The notes under the pieces: generated by a model
The model's input: the letters and a program-made list of their open reading frames with translations, nothing else
Told to the model about the DNA's origin: nothing
Database searches by the model: none
Part shown: positions 36,775 to 44,726 of the stretch, piece after piece
Layout of the letters: each line of letters opens with the position of its first letter
How positions within the stretch are numbered: the first letter of the stretch is position 1
Origin: Thermoflavimicrobium dichotomicum
GTDB taxonomy: Bacteria > Bacillota > Bacilli > Thermoactinomycetales > Thermoactinomycetaceae
Reading direction: 5' to 3'
DNA: 64,000 bases
Assembly: GCF_900114055.1 (NCBI RefSeq)
Contig: NZ_FORR01000005.1
Coordinates: 114,299 to 178,298 of the forward strand
Program-made: the position numbers and the translations under genes

Positions 36775-37275
36775 TTGGATAAAAAAACGCTGATTAAACT
36801 CCTTTATGATTTCGGTATACCTGACCCGGAATATTGGGCTGATCAAGAGTTGAATAATGATATTTGGGCTCATTTGGCGGCATTTCGTTTTCTCAGACCT
36901 CTTCAAAATGACCTGGATGGTTATCTTGAAAGACCTGAAGATTGGATTAATAGTGAACTAAATCGTTGTCACAGTGAAATAGGGCATATCATAAATTCAA
37001 TGCTTGAAGCAGGTATTCCCCCTAAAGATATTGGTCTCTTTGCCTATTGGATTGCTAGATATGCTTATATTGGAGTTCTTCATCGACTGTCGGATCCTGC
37101 GGGAGGCGACTATGACTTGGAAAACGAAGGTGAAGAATTGCCAAGATGGAGATTGATTGAGACCTACATACGTAAGGATGGGGACACTGTACGCGAAATA
37201 AACACTGGACGTTACATCCCAGAATTACACACGTTATTTCCATACCGGAATCCGGAAGGAAAGCCAAAAACCTGA
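36775..37275 (+). CDS. Hypothetical protein
   Basis: The protein has 166 residues and starts with TTG behind AAAGGAGGATAGGACCA. It is acidic and helix-rich (LLYDFGIPDPEYW, INSMLEAGIPPKDIGLFAYWIARYAYIG) and ends RYIPELHTLFPYRN. Size and composition would suit a toxin-immunity or barstar-like protein, but no family is recognised. A family A leader relic (37277-37305) follows directly. Confidence 0.55.
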   Translation: MDKKTLIKLLYDFGIPDPEYWADQELNNDIWAHLAAFRFLRPLQNDLDGYLERPEDWINSELNRCHSEIGHIINSMLEAGIPPKDIGLFAYWIARYAYIGVLHRLSDPAGGDYDLENEGEELPRWRLIETYIRKDGDTVREINTGRYIPELHTLFPYRNPEGKPKT

Positions 37276-37276
37276 A

Positions 37277-37305
37277 GTATCCCTGGGAGGTTCACAGACT
37301 CTCTT
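37277..37305 (-). repeat. Relic of the family A CRISPR leader
   Basis: TATCCCTGGGAGGTTCACAG matches the outer end of the leader at 31470-31495 and 38780-38805. No repeat remains next to it. Confidence 0.55.
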
Positions 37306-37371
37306 TGTCATAAAGGAGTCACCAGACCATTTCGGGAAAATTGTACGCTAAGACATATTTTAGACACAAAA

Positions 37372-37403
37372 TAACCGGCCCCTGTACGCTAAGGGGTGGC
37401 CGG
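37372..37403. terminator. GTACGCTAAG-loop hairpin
   Basis: AACCGGCC pairs with GGCCGGTT around CCTGTACGCTAAGGGG. Related to the hairpins at 40232 and 63862, which share the TTAACGTACA-type loop. Confidence 0.6.
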
Positions 37404-37418
37404 TTTGTAGCTTGTGCT

Positions 37419-37619
37419 TTATCGATTGCTTGCAGAACTTTTCAGCAGCACGATCTTTTCCCGTAATGGGCGCAGGTTGTTGAAGTCGACACGTTGTTTA
37501 AGATTCCAAACATAGTCACCGGTCAGGGTAATGTGTTTCCATCCCAGCGGGGAGAGGTTTTGTAGGTACTCATCTGAAATCTCCATGCCTTGTAATCTAA
37601 GCGTGTCAACTGCATCGGT
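37419..37619 (-). pseudogene. Tn3-family transposase C-terminal fragment
   Basis: The minus frame reads YLQNLSPLGWKHITLTGDYV and then WNLKQRVDFNNLRPLR, the signature end of Tn3-family transposases (LSPLGWEHINLTGDY). The remaining 900 or so residues are missing. A second, more decayed copy lies at 62800-62925. Confidence 0.8.
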
Positions 37620-37649
37620 CGCTTTTAAAGAAGGATTTTGGCACTTTGG

Positions 37650-37800
37650 TTAATACTCTGCCTGTTCTGGTTGCCCTTCGTATGTAACCCCCATGCCGAA
37701 GTTGTTTAGGAACTGCGTAATTGCTGAGAGACCGATAGTCTGCTTTCGCTTCCCTCTCCAATTCTTCTCTCAATTTTTTCCTGCGCGAATGCGGATAGGC
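37650..37800 (-). pseudogene. Ribbon-helix-helix-type protein remnant, frameshifted
   Basis: The minus strand reads RRKKLREELEREAKADYR then SLSNYAVPK, after which the frame shifts to GVTYEGQPEQAEY-stop. The first part looks like an Arc/CopG-type ribbon-helix-helix DNA-binding sequence, as in plasmid or toxin-antitoxin genes. It lies between the Tn3 fragment and the glycine-rich protein. Confidence 0.45.
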
Positions 37801-37810
37801 GGTTTCTTGC

Positions 37811-37975
37811 TTAGAATCCAAAGGGACCTCCAAAACCGCCAAAGGGACCTCCAAAACCACCAAAGGGACCTCCAAAACCACCAAAGGGACCTCCAAAACC
37901 GCCAAAGGGACCTCCAAAACCACCAAAGGGACCTCCAAAACCTCCAAAGGGACCTCCAAAGCCACCAAAGGGAAA
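37811..37975. repeat. 21-bp tandem repeat coding GPFGGFG
   Basis: Seven to eight near-identical 21-bp units (CCTCCAAAACCACCAAAG on the plus strand). Confidence 0.85.
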
Positions 37976-38074
37976 TCCAAATTGATCAGTATAAGCTGGA
38001 TTTTGATACCCCTGAATCATCTCAAAAGTTGGAGAAGGAGCAAATGCGGGTTGAAGATACTTATTTTTTTCCAT
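37811..38074 (-). CDS. Glycine/phenylalanine-rich repeat protein, spore-coat-like
   Basis: AAGGGGGTACATCACCC before the ATG at 38074 gives 87 residues. The N-terminal 38 residues (MEKNKYLQPAFAPSP, FEMIQGYQNPAYTDQ) are followed by about eight tandem GPFGGFG heptads coded by a 21-bp repeat, ending GPFGF. Short Gly-rich proteins of this kind are common among spore coat or sporulation proteins in Bacillales. Copy number may vary between strains. Confidence 0.6.
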   Translation of the reverse strand: MEKNKYLQPAFAPSPTFEMIQGYQNPAYTDQFGFPFGGFGGPFGGFGGPFGGFGGPFGGFGGPFGGFGGPFGGFGGPFGGFGGPFGF

Positions 38075-38287
38075 GGGTGATGTACCCCCTTTTAATTTTT
38101 CATCTTTATAATACTCCGTAGGCGAATAAAGGTGCCTAAAAACGGAAAAAAGGAATTCGACGCGATGTATTACCAACCATCATTGATTTCGATTAGTTGA
38201 TGGACATAAATAGGAGTATTGTTTACGAAAAATTTTCAGAAACGTTCTCGCAGAACACACAAGAAAACTACCCTTGATTTAATCTTA

Positions 38288-38345
38288 GGTAGCTTTTCCC
38301 ATTTCTTGGGTAGATGGCAGCGAAATCGATATTTACTCCCTCTAC
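38288..38345. repeat. Dispersed module D
   Basis: GGGTAGATGGCAGCGAAATC to CTCCCTCTACCCC. Related copies lie at 39185, 46612 (reverse complement), 47550, 47710, 57672 and 61271, several directly after GACTTGAG hairpins. No function is known. Confidence 0.5.
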
Positions 38346-38349
38346 CCCT

Positions 38350-38406
38350 ATTAGCCCAACAACAAACCCATCACCATTTTTAATTTGGAACAGGTGATGG
38401 GTTTTT
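38350..38406 (+). terminator. Hairpin AACCCATCACC/GGTGATGGGTT
   Basis: An 11-bp stem is followed by TTTTCG. Its left arm (CCCAACAACAAACCCATC) also occurs at 31558, next to the family B repeat fragment. Confidence 0.7.
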
Positions 38407-38449
38407 CGTTTTGTTTTCATTCTTTGGAATATAATCTCAACATGTTCTT

Positions 38450-38820
38450 CAAAAATAAAAAGCGGCATGATCGCCGGTTTTCCGAAATGAATACAACTAA
38501 ATCACATTTACAGAGACAAAAATCTTCGGTTATAATGCCTTTCAATTCCACTATGGATACAACTAAACAATGGTTCGGGCTGAAAAACAGCTATTGCAAA
38601 GTCACTCTTTGTTTTCATGCCACTATGGATACAATTCAACATGGAGATTCCCCAAAAGTCTTTACGGTGCTTGAGTTTCTATTCCATTATGGATACAATT
38701 CAACCCCATGTGTGAACTCCAGAAATATCAACTAACTTATTATAGCAAAAACAAAAAAAGTCTGTAAACCTCTGATCTTGCAAAAATCCCGGGAGGTTCA
38801 CAGACTCTCTTGCAAAAAAA
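38450..38820 (-). CRISPR. Family A degenerate array: four repeats, leader and terminator
   Basis: Repeats of 30 bp lie at 38473 (partial), 38539, 38611 and 38675, with spacers of 36, 42 and 34 bp. On the minus strand the repeat runs from GTTTAGTTG to TGGAATTGAAAG, a classical handle. A leader of about 100 bp (38705-38805, GTGTGTGAAC-like) precedes the first repeat, and the last is followed by GGCGATCATGCCGC plus T-run. Repeats differ from each other by several bases and there are no cas genes nearby. Confidence 0.75.
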
Positions 38821-38940
38821 GAAAAAAGCCCCCATCTGGCGGCTAGGGCATTCCACTATAGATACAACTAAACCCGGAATCCTTCCATGCAAACGCAATT
38901 GCTGGCGAAAATTTCAATACCAATATGGATCCAACTAAAT
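38815..38940 (-). CRISPR. Family A pair: two repeats with terminator
   Basis: Repeats at 38844-38873 and 38911-38940 with a 37-bp spacer. The minus-strand trailer has a GCCGCCAGATGGGGGC-type hairpin followed by TTTTTTC. No leader is left on the other side. Confidence 0.65.
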
Positions 38941-38964
38941 GCGCATGAGGATGCCCGGGGAAAT

Positions 38965-39176
38965 GGGTTTATATTAGGAATAACAAGGATATTGGGTCTA
39001 CGATAGAATGAAAACTGAATTAAAATAATTACCAATTAAGCTTGACGGGATCTCGAGTATTGCATCTACTGTAGAATGAAAACTGACTGGCCATAGTTAT
39101 TCTGTCAGCATTGCATCTACAATAGAATGGAAAGCAGAAAGACTTGAGCACCTCTTAGGGTACTCAAGTCTTTTTC
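38965..39176 (+). CRISPR. Family B array: leader, three repeats and terminator
   Basis: Repeats end at 39015, 39083 and 39135 (core CTACTGTAGAATGAAAAC), with 38- and 22-bp spacers. The leader side reads TATATTAGGAATAACAAG. The last repeat runs straight into the GACTTGAG/CTCAAGTC terminator at 39138-39176. All in plus orientation. Confidence 0.65.
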
Positions 39177-39529
39177 TATTTCTTGGGCAAATGACCCCAA
39201 AACGCCGGATGCTACATCCAACCCTTATTGGGTCGCGAGATTGATAAAAAACCTCTGAGCTCTTTTCGTTAGGAAGGGCTAGGGGGTGTATATTTCACGG
39301 ATATAAACAGATAAAGGAAATTTAATGTAATGGAATGACGCACAATGCAAAGCCTGTTCCTCTCTTCGAGAGGAGCAGAGCCAATTTCTTGATGTTTTGG
39401 GCAACAACAGTAAGGAGGCATTGCTCAATGTTGTTTTAAGCAATCCGCAAGAGAATACCGAGCAATGCTAGCTTTCATCTCCTCATTGAAATGGAAAGTC
39501 TTCCTGCTCGCAAATCATAAAAGTTTGCT
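39177..39529. other. Non-coding stretch with coding remnant
   Basis: The frame at 39335-39470 reads AQCKACSSLREEQSQFLDVL and then NVVLSNPQENTEQC-stop without a start codon, probably a C-terminal relic of an unidentified protein. A degenerate module D copy lies at 39185-39225. Confidence 0.35.
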
Positions 39530-39916
39530 TTATTGAGTATAGAGTCTTCCAGTAGCATGACACGGTAACGAGCTAGCACATTGCAAGTAGAGACGGTATT
39601 GTCCGCTTTTGAGGTTTGTATAAGGGGTAGGACGCGGACCATGAGTGCTTCCTTCATTCCATAAAGTGACTGGTCCGTAAAGGTATCCTCCGGTAGTGTC
39701 ATTACGTACCCACATGATTACATCCGCATCTCGATTGTTAGTGGCCGTGAAATTTAATTTTTGCGTACTAGATGTAATCGTAATTGCAGCAGTGCTGACT
39801 GTTCCGTAACCATCTAATGTACAAGAGGATGAAGCAGCATAAACTCCTACAGTATACGTTAGGACCAAGGCAAACGCAGCAAAAGCAGAACATAAGATTT
39901 GACTCCATCTTCTCAT
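39530..39916 (-). CDS. Secreted hypothetical protein
   Basis: The protein has 128 residues with a signal peptide (RRW, then a hydrophobic core AFAAFALVLTYTVGV and a cleavage site near YAASS). The mature part is Thr/Ser/Tyr-rich and beta-like (VIMWVRNDTTGGYLYG, YRLYLQCASSLPCHATG) with four cysteines that could form disulfides. AAAGGGGAG precedes the ATG. No family is recognised. Confidence 0.6.
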   Translation of the reverse strand: MRRWSQILCSAFAAFALVLTYTVGVYAASSSCTLDGYGTVSTAAITITSSTQKLNFTATNNRDADVIMWVRNDTTGGYLYGPVTLWNEGSTHGPRPTPYTNLKSGQYRLYLQCASSLPCHATGRLYTQ

Positions 39917-40231
39917 GTTAAACTCCCCTTTTTAATATTTATATATAAAATATATTCTATTCGTAATAATTAAAATCCTTCTTCGTAAAATGGGTTTAAT
40001 AAGAAAATTATCACAGAGGTGGGTTGATGTTTTCTATATACAATTATTAAATATTTTAGTTTATTTTGTTTTGGTAAATATATTTATGGAAGTATAGAAG
40101 GCTAAACGGTCTTTTTCTTTGTCTCAAAAACGATCGTTTTTGAGACAAGGGCGTGTCTGGCTGCGAGAACTCCTGGACCAAGATGTTCAACGTGCTTGCC
40201 GCGATACTTGTTAGCTAATGGAAGCAATATA
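39917..40231. other. Non-coding stretch with a 30-bp perfect palindrome
   Basis: No gene seen. The palindrome is at 40119-40148 (half-site TTGTCTCAAAAACGA). A 14-base core of it recurs at about 55076. Confidence 0.45.
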
Positions 40232-40272
40232 CCACCCGGGACCTTTAACGTACAGGGGCCCGGGTTTTTTGA
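40232..40272 (+). terminator. TTTAACGTACA-loop terminator
   Basis: CCCGGGACC pairs loosely with GGGCCCGGG, followed by TTTTTT. The loop (TTAACGTACA) is shared with the hairpins at 37372 and 63862. Confidence 0.7.
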
Positions 40273-40674
40273 GTCCGTCGATTCCCTTAACGTACTATTT
40301 TCTCGTATCGGTACGGTGCTCCCTAAGTGACAGCCACCGCCAGCGCAGTCGGTGGGGGCGAACCCCGAATTTCTCAACACTCGTTATACCGACCGTATCT
40401 TCCAAAGTAAGCAGATCCCACTTGACTCATCGCTACATATTTGAGAAGACGAACGGGTTCATCGGTCGTCAATTCCACTTTTTCTCCATGGGCAATTCAG
40501 AGATAAGTCCAAAAGCGTTTGTTTAGGCAAACATTAAAGAAAAACCTTAAAGTGCTTTGATAAACTTCCTGTACTATAGTTTCAAGGATAATGACCCCTC
40601 ACCTTATCACTTGCATTAATGTTGTAAAATGGATTACGTAGGTCATCACAATAAAAGGAGAGATCAAATGAAAA

Positions 40675-41011
40675 TTTTATATGAAGTTCCCGAATCAAAC
40701 GGCTTTGAGTAATTCGATTTTTTCAGTGATCATAAGAGGTGATGATTCAGAGCTTATTGGAATGGGCAGAATCATTGGCGATGGAGGTTGTTTTTTTGGG
40801 AACTTTCGTCTACCAAAACTTTGGCATTCAAGTGTCCATTGCGATCATGGGCATCTCTTTCATCTTTTCGGGGCTGTCGTTGTTTCTCTTGCCGGCGGAC
40901 CCGACTCCCGAGGAGCGTCTGCGGACATCCCTTCGGGAGGAAATGGCCAGTGGCATTCGGTACTTTTCAAATTATTTTGTAATACTTTTATATAAATTTT
41001 GCGGGATTTGA
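40675..41011 (+). pseudogene. MFS transporter C-terminal remnant
   Basis: The open segment MIQSLLEWAESLAMEVVFL to FSGLSLFLLPADPTPEE reads as the last two membrane segments of a macrolide-efflux-like MFS protein. Upstream it is broken by stops and downstream it ends at the cyclotransferase duplication (41050). Confidence 0.5.
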
Positions 41012-41049
41012 GGAGAAAACCGTTTGTTGTGAAGACTATGTTGAGAATT

Positions 41050-41636
41050 TAAAAACATGGTTGGGCTGGAGTTACTTTGGTCACCCATATTTGATTGGAA
41101 TAGGGGTAGGTTGTTGTTCTCGTGGGATTTCAGGGGCGATATCCAACTGCTTGTAACCGTTTTATATGCTTTTGTAGTTGTTGAAGGTACGCATCATCCA
41201 GTTCTGTTCGTCCACCCTCCAGGATCAGTGTTGCGTATTCTTCACTAGGTGCGAATTCACGTTCAGACTTATCCACTACAGAGTAGGTCAAAACATCCTC
41301 TACCATTTTGCCGTTAAACTCGACAGTTATAGTTTCTTCTTGATAAACCAATGGGTACCCCTCACGTCTGCGAAGACGAGACAAGTATTTCTCGTCAATA
41401 CGATACAAGATTCCTTCGACAATCTGTCCGGGATCAAACACTATATCAGCCGCCCCGGTTGGCTCCTTTCTACGTGGACTTGTGCTCCAATGAGTAAAAG
41501 CAAGTGATCTATCATAAAGAATAGCTCTGCCCAATCGTTCGAAGACCGGTACAGTATCTCGGAAATCCTGTTCGTGCATACAGGAACCATAGGCGAAATA
41601 TAGAGTCATAAGTCATTATCCTTTCTAATTCAAGTT
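41050..41636. repeat. 586-bp duplication, copy 2
   Basis: Matches 35807-36392. Its left end abuts the MFS remnant, its right end abuts the NUDIX pseudogene region. Confidence 0.85.
41130..41609 (-). CDS. Gamma-glutamylcyclotransferase-family protein, copy 2
   Basis: The protein has 159 residues and differs from the copy at 35887 at about ten positions (for example VFERLG for FFERLG, LDDAYLQQLQKH for LDGAYLQRLQEH). YGS loop and RREG catalytic region are kept, so it looks functional. The five-kb spacing and the flanking remnants indicate duplication of a small block rather than an old paralogue. Confidence 0.82.
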   Translation of the reverse strand: MTLYFAYGSCMHEQDFRDTVPVFERLGRAILYDRSLAFTHWSTSPRRKEPTGAADIVFDPGQIVEGILYRIDEKYLSRLRRREGYPLVYQEETITVEFNGKMVEDVLTYSVVDKSEREFAPSEEYATLILEGGRTELDDAYLQQLQKHIKRLQAVGYRP

Positions 41637-41779
41637 AATCATGTTCCGGTGGTTGGGCCCAAAAAATTTCTTTGGGAGATTAATTCAGTGAATTTTCTAA
41701 ATGTTGTTTTCGGTAAGTTATTTAATCTCTCATTATGATTATACTGGTAATCAAAATGGAATGAATTGAGGGATTGAAA

Positions 41780-41955
41780 ATGTATCAGAAAATCGTTTGT
41801 ACAGGTGAAGCCCCAATCGATGCGCTGAAACGGGAATTCCGCGAATAAGTAAATTTAAATGTTGAAGTCGTCAAGCCGTATAAAATATTTTCCCATGTTT
41901 CAGAGAGCGGAAACAGGCACACAGTAGAAATCATTTATCGGGTTCAACTAATGGT
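41780..41955 (+). pseudogene. NUDIX hydrolase pseudogene, partial copy of the 59.2-kb gene
   Basis: The upstream 100 bp and MYQKIVCTG match the intact gene at 59199. About 105 bp including the Nudix box start are deleted, joining GTACAGG to TGAAGCCCC. A GAA codon has become TAA (CGCGAATAAGTAA), and the end is missing. Confidence 0.85.
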
Positions 41956-42016
41956 TCAGTATAGTCTAACATTTTTGAAAAAAAGAGAAAAATAAAAAAT
42001 CCACCTTACTCGGTGG

Positions 42017-42247
42017 TCATTTAGCTTGCCGCAACTTGTTTATCGCGCTCTCATGCTCGATGGATCTGAGAGCGAGGGCGGCCAGCGATGCTTCTTGCTT
42101 GTCCACTTTTTCTGCTGTTTCCAACACTGCTTGTTTTACTACTGCCATGTCTTCTTTCAATGATTTAAGACTTGATTCCATATTACTGACTTGGTCGTTA
42201 AGCTTTTGAAGCTCATTCAAAATCTGCTGTAATACTTGGTCGCTCAT
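42017..42247 (-). CDS. Small coiled-coil protein
   Basis: AAAGGTGATACC before the ATG at 42247 gives 76 residues. The whole protein is a heptad pattern (VLQQILNELQKLNDQVSN, MESSLKSLKEDMAVVKQA), likely a parallel coiled coil. Similar small proteins occur near CRISPR or phage genes, but no function is recognised. It ends right next to a family A array terminator. Confidence 0.6.
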   Translation of the reverse strand: MSDQVLQQILNELQKLNDQVSNMESSLKSLKEDMAVVKQAVLETAEKVDKQEASLAALALRSIEHESAINKLRQAK

Positions 42248-42298
42248 GGTATCACCTTTCGTCCGATCTGATAAAGGTATTATAACATAATTGGCAAC

Positions 42299-42517
42299 AA
42301 AAAAGTCCACCATCTGCATTTGGCGGCTAGGAGATTCCACTATGGATACAATTCAACAGACAAGGCAGTAAAAATAATGAAAGAAAGATTCAGTTTCCAT
42401 TCCACTATGGATAACTAAACCTTCTTTTTCTATCTTTCTTCCATCCGATCATAGAGCTTTCAATTCCATAATGGATGCAACTAAACCTTCCTCAATACCA
42501 ATATGGATATAACTAAT
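42299..42517 (-). CRISPR. Family A degenerate array: four repeats
   Basis: Repeats at 42328, 42393 (two bases deleted), 42457 and 42488 (immediately adjacent, spacer lost), with spacers of 35 and 36 bp. The trailer hairpin (GTCCACCATC, TGGCGGCTAG) precedes the first on the plus side. No leader was found on the far side. Confidence 0.7.
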
Positions 42518-42624
42518 CCCGAGTGCTCAACCCGCCAGTCCAGCGGTGAAAAGTTGTTTTTTTCAAACTAGACCTACTGCTTGGTTTTCGCTTTTCAGCC
42601 TAGCGGAAGAGTAACATGCTTTAA

Positions 42625-42692
42625 GGATACCAAAAATTTTCGGACTTGCAAGAAGGTTAACACCCTCCTGCATCCGATGCTCGCTCTCATCC
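42625..42692. repeat. Dispersed repeat E, copy 1
   Basis: GATACCAAAAATTTTCGGAC, then CTCGCTCTCATCCCC. A related copy lies at 43995-44060, between a methyltransferase remnant and the DHFR-like gene. Confidence 0.5.
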
Positions 42693-42744
42693 CCATAGAT
42701 TAAGCTATAAGGGTTTTCTCGATTGCATTCTATAAATGTGATCA

Positions 42745-42878
42745 CTACATCTTATGGTGTTGTTGCTTAGAAAAGAAGTCAATCAATGAATTGTTAGCCT
42801 TCGCAAAGAGACCAGCATGAACAGCGGCTTTAATCTCTAGGAATTCACCATAGGGCATCTTCTCGGCTACTCCTCGAA
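42745..42878 (-). pseudogene. C-terminal remnant of an unidentified gene
   Basis: Minus frame RGVAEKMPYGEFLEIKA then LFAKANNSLIDFFSKQQ and stop. No start. Joined end-to-start with the methyltransferase remnant at 42880. Confidence 0.4.
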
Positions 42879-42879
42879 A

Positions 42880-43542
42880 TAAAACCTTGACAAACTTAGC
42901 CGTTCAAGATATACGGAAGACAACCTTGATCAGGCTGTAAAACAAGGGGTGGAGCAGTATGTGATACTCGGGACTGGGATGGATACCTTTGCTTTTCGTC
43001 GTCCGGATCTCCTAAGTCAGGTTCAGGTATTTGAAGTTGACCACCCGGCCACACAAGCCTTCAAACTTAATCGACTAGCTGAATTAGAATGGGAAATCCC
43101 ATCAAATCTTCACTTTGTACCTGTGGATTTTACAAAGGAGAGTTTGGCTGATGCACTCAAGGGAACTTCGTATGACTTGCAGACAAAAAGTTTTTTTAGT
43201 TGGCTAGGTGTCACAATGTACTTAACTCGAAACGAAGTGTTCGCAACGCTGCGTTCCATTACCGATATTGCCCCCGTGGGCAGTGTGGTTATTTTCGATT
43301 ACTTTGTACCAGAAGAAGCTACTTCACATATTAAAGAGATGCAGGAGGATTTACGAAAGATAGGCGAGCCGATTAAAACGACCTTTGACCCGTCAACACT
43401 GGCTTTTGAACTGGAAAGTTTAGGTCTCCGTCTTCATGAGAACTTAAGCCCATCCGATATCCAAGAACGCTATTTTCAGAGTCGAACGGACGGCTATTAT
43501 GCGAGTAAACATGTGCGCCTTGCGAGGGCAGTAGTAGAGTAA
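42880..43542 (+). pseudogene. LCMT-type SAM methyltransferase, N-terminally truncated
   Basis: From SRYTEDNLDQAVKQGVEQY onward the frame is open to 43542. VILGTGMDTFAFRR is the SAM motif, FEVDHPATQAFK the acidic loop and FFSWLGVTMYLT a later landmark, all of the leucine-carboxyl-methyltransferase-like family (normal length about 280 residues). The first 60 or so residues are missing and an in-frame stop lies just upstream, so the full protein is not made. An internal ATG at 42949 is unlikely to give a working enzyme. Confidence 0.75.
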
Positions 43543-43544
43543 AA

Positions 43545-43650
43545 AAATATGTTCTCCCATACACCATCCCACTACCAGGTTCTTCAGTATTAAACGGAGC
43601 TGGACCAACTGGATTAGCTTCAAAATATTGAAGATCATATGTTTTTACTC
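43545..43650 (-). pseudogene. Short remnant of an unidentified gene
   Basis: Minus frame KTYDLQYFEANPVGPAPFN then GSGMVYGRTYFF. No start or stop of its own. Family not recognised. Confidence 0.3.
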
Positions 43651-43686
43651 CTTTCTGGAAACGGGGAAGGCTCGTATTCCCACATA

Positions 43687-43830
43687 CTTTCAATTCCAAT
43701 ATGGCTACAACTAAACACAATGATAATAGGTGGTTCTTTTTGGCTGGATACTTCTTTCAATTCCATAATGGATACAACTAAACCCTGTGTGTGAACGCCA
43801 GAAATATCAACTATTTCTATAGTAGAAATT
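43687..43830 (-). CRISPR. Family A pair with partial leader
   Basis: Repeats at 43687-43716 and 43754-43783 with a 37-bp spacer. The leader side (43784-43830) reads GTGTGTGAACGCCAGAAA, then CAACTATTTC, as in the longer leaders. Confidence 0.7.
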
Positions 43831-43867
43831 AATCCAAAAATGCGACAAAATGCGAAACGAAAGAACA

Positions 43868-43918
43868 AAACATCCCAAGATGAATCGAATGAACCGATTC
43901 CAGTCTTGGGATGTTTTT
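43868..43918 (+). terminator. Strong intrinsic terminator
   Basis: AACATCCCAAGA pairs with TCTTGGGATGTT, followed by TTTTTTAA. The transcript it ends is not obvious. Confidence 0.75.
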
Positions 43919-43994
43919 TTAATTTCCTGGGTTGTTTAGTTTAACGAGTTTCCGATCTTATCGTAGTTTTAAGTGTTTCCGCACTCTGATTTGA

Positions 43995-44060
43995 TGATAC
44001 CAATTTTTTTGTCGGACTTGTGAGAGGGATGAATCCCTCGTCTGACGCTCGCTATCATCC
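43995..44060. repeat. Dispersed repeat E, copy 2
   Basis: Matches 42625-42692 (CGGACTTG, ACGCTCGCT, ATCATCCC). It lies just downstream of the DHFR-like gene. Confidence 0.5.
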
Positions 44061-44612
44061 CAATCCTGATGGACTGGGTTTTCCCGCTCGCACTTCATAA
44101 TGAAGCATGACGCAGTCTCCGAAACGGAAGTGTTTTTTCAACTTCAATCGGGTTTCACGGTTATTCTTTTTGAACAGAGGAATTCCTTTGCCGATCAAAA
44201 CAGGGATCACACCGATCATGAATTCATCGACCACATTCGCTTCCATGAACCCCTCAATCAGCTCACCACCGCCCACCAACCAAATATGGGCTCCTGGCTG
44301 TGATTTCAACTTTTCCACAAAGGGCCCGATTTCCTCGTTCACAAACTCCACATGCTCATCACGTCCGGATGCGGTTCTAGAAAAGACATAGCACTTTTTG
44401 TCCGCATAAGGGAAAGAATCGGATAACTCCGGCAGTTGATCATAGGTCGCTTTTCCCATGATCACGGTATCGATCGTTTTGTAAAAATCGGAGTAACCAT
44501 ATTCTTCAGGGTCTGTAGGAGCGTTTTCAAGCAACCAATCGATGCTGCCATTTTCCCTCGCAATATAACCATCCAGGCTCATCGCGATAAATACAATCAC
44601 TTTTCTGTCCAA
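44055..44612 (-). CDS. Dihydrofolate reductase-like / RibD C-terminal domain protein
   Basis: Start at TTG 44612 behind AAGGAGG, 185 residues. It has the opening VIVFIAMSLDGYIA, NGSIDWL, the cofactor-side VIMGKATYDQLP, HIWLVGGGELIEGF and IPVLIGKGIPLF typical of the YwjB/YyaP branch. These NADPH-binding proteins resemble DHFR but rarely have that activity. It is divergent from a YafY-type regulator, which may control it. Confidence 0.85.
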   Translation of the reverse strand: MDRKVIVFIAMSLDGYIARENGSIDWLLENAPTDPEEYGYSDFYKTIDTVIMGKATYDQLPELSDSFPYADKKCYVFSRTASGRDEHVEFVNEEIGPFVEKLKSQPGAHIWLVGGGELIEGFMEANVVDEFMIGVIPVLIGKGIPLFKKNNRETRLKLKKHFRFGDCVMLHYEVRAGKPSPSGLG

Positions 44613-44726
44613 CCTCAATGCCTCCTTGGAATCTTGTTGTGGGCAATGTAAAAGGGTAATATACATAATACACGATGAAAGATGACATCTATTGTCATCA
44701 TTCAAAAAAGAAGGGGAGATGCCCCT

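Noticed and set aside
40384..40495. Minus-strand open frame LTTDEPVRLLKYVAMSQVG
   Set aside because: Protein-like, but too short, without start, and not assigned to any family.
31359..43830. Family A repeats as REP/BIME elements instead of CRISPR
   Set aside because: The regular 34-42 bp spacing, the ATTGAAAG end and a leader on one side fit degenerate CRISPR better, though no cas gene is present to confirm.
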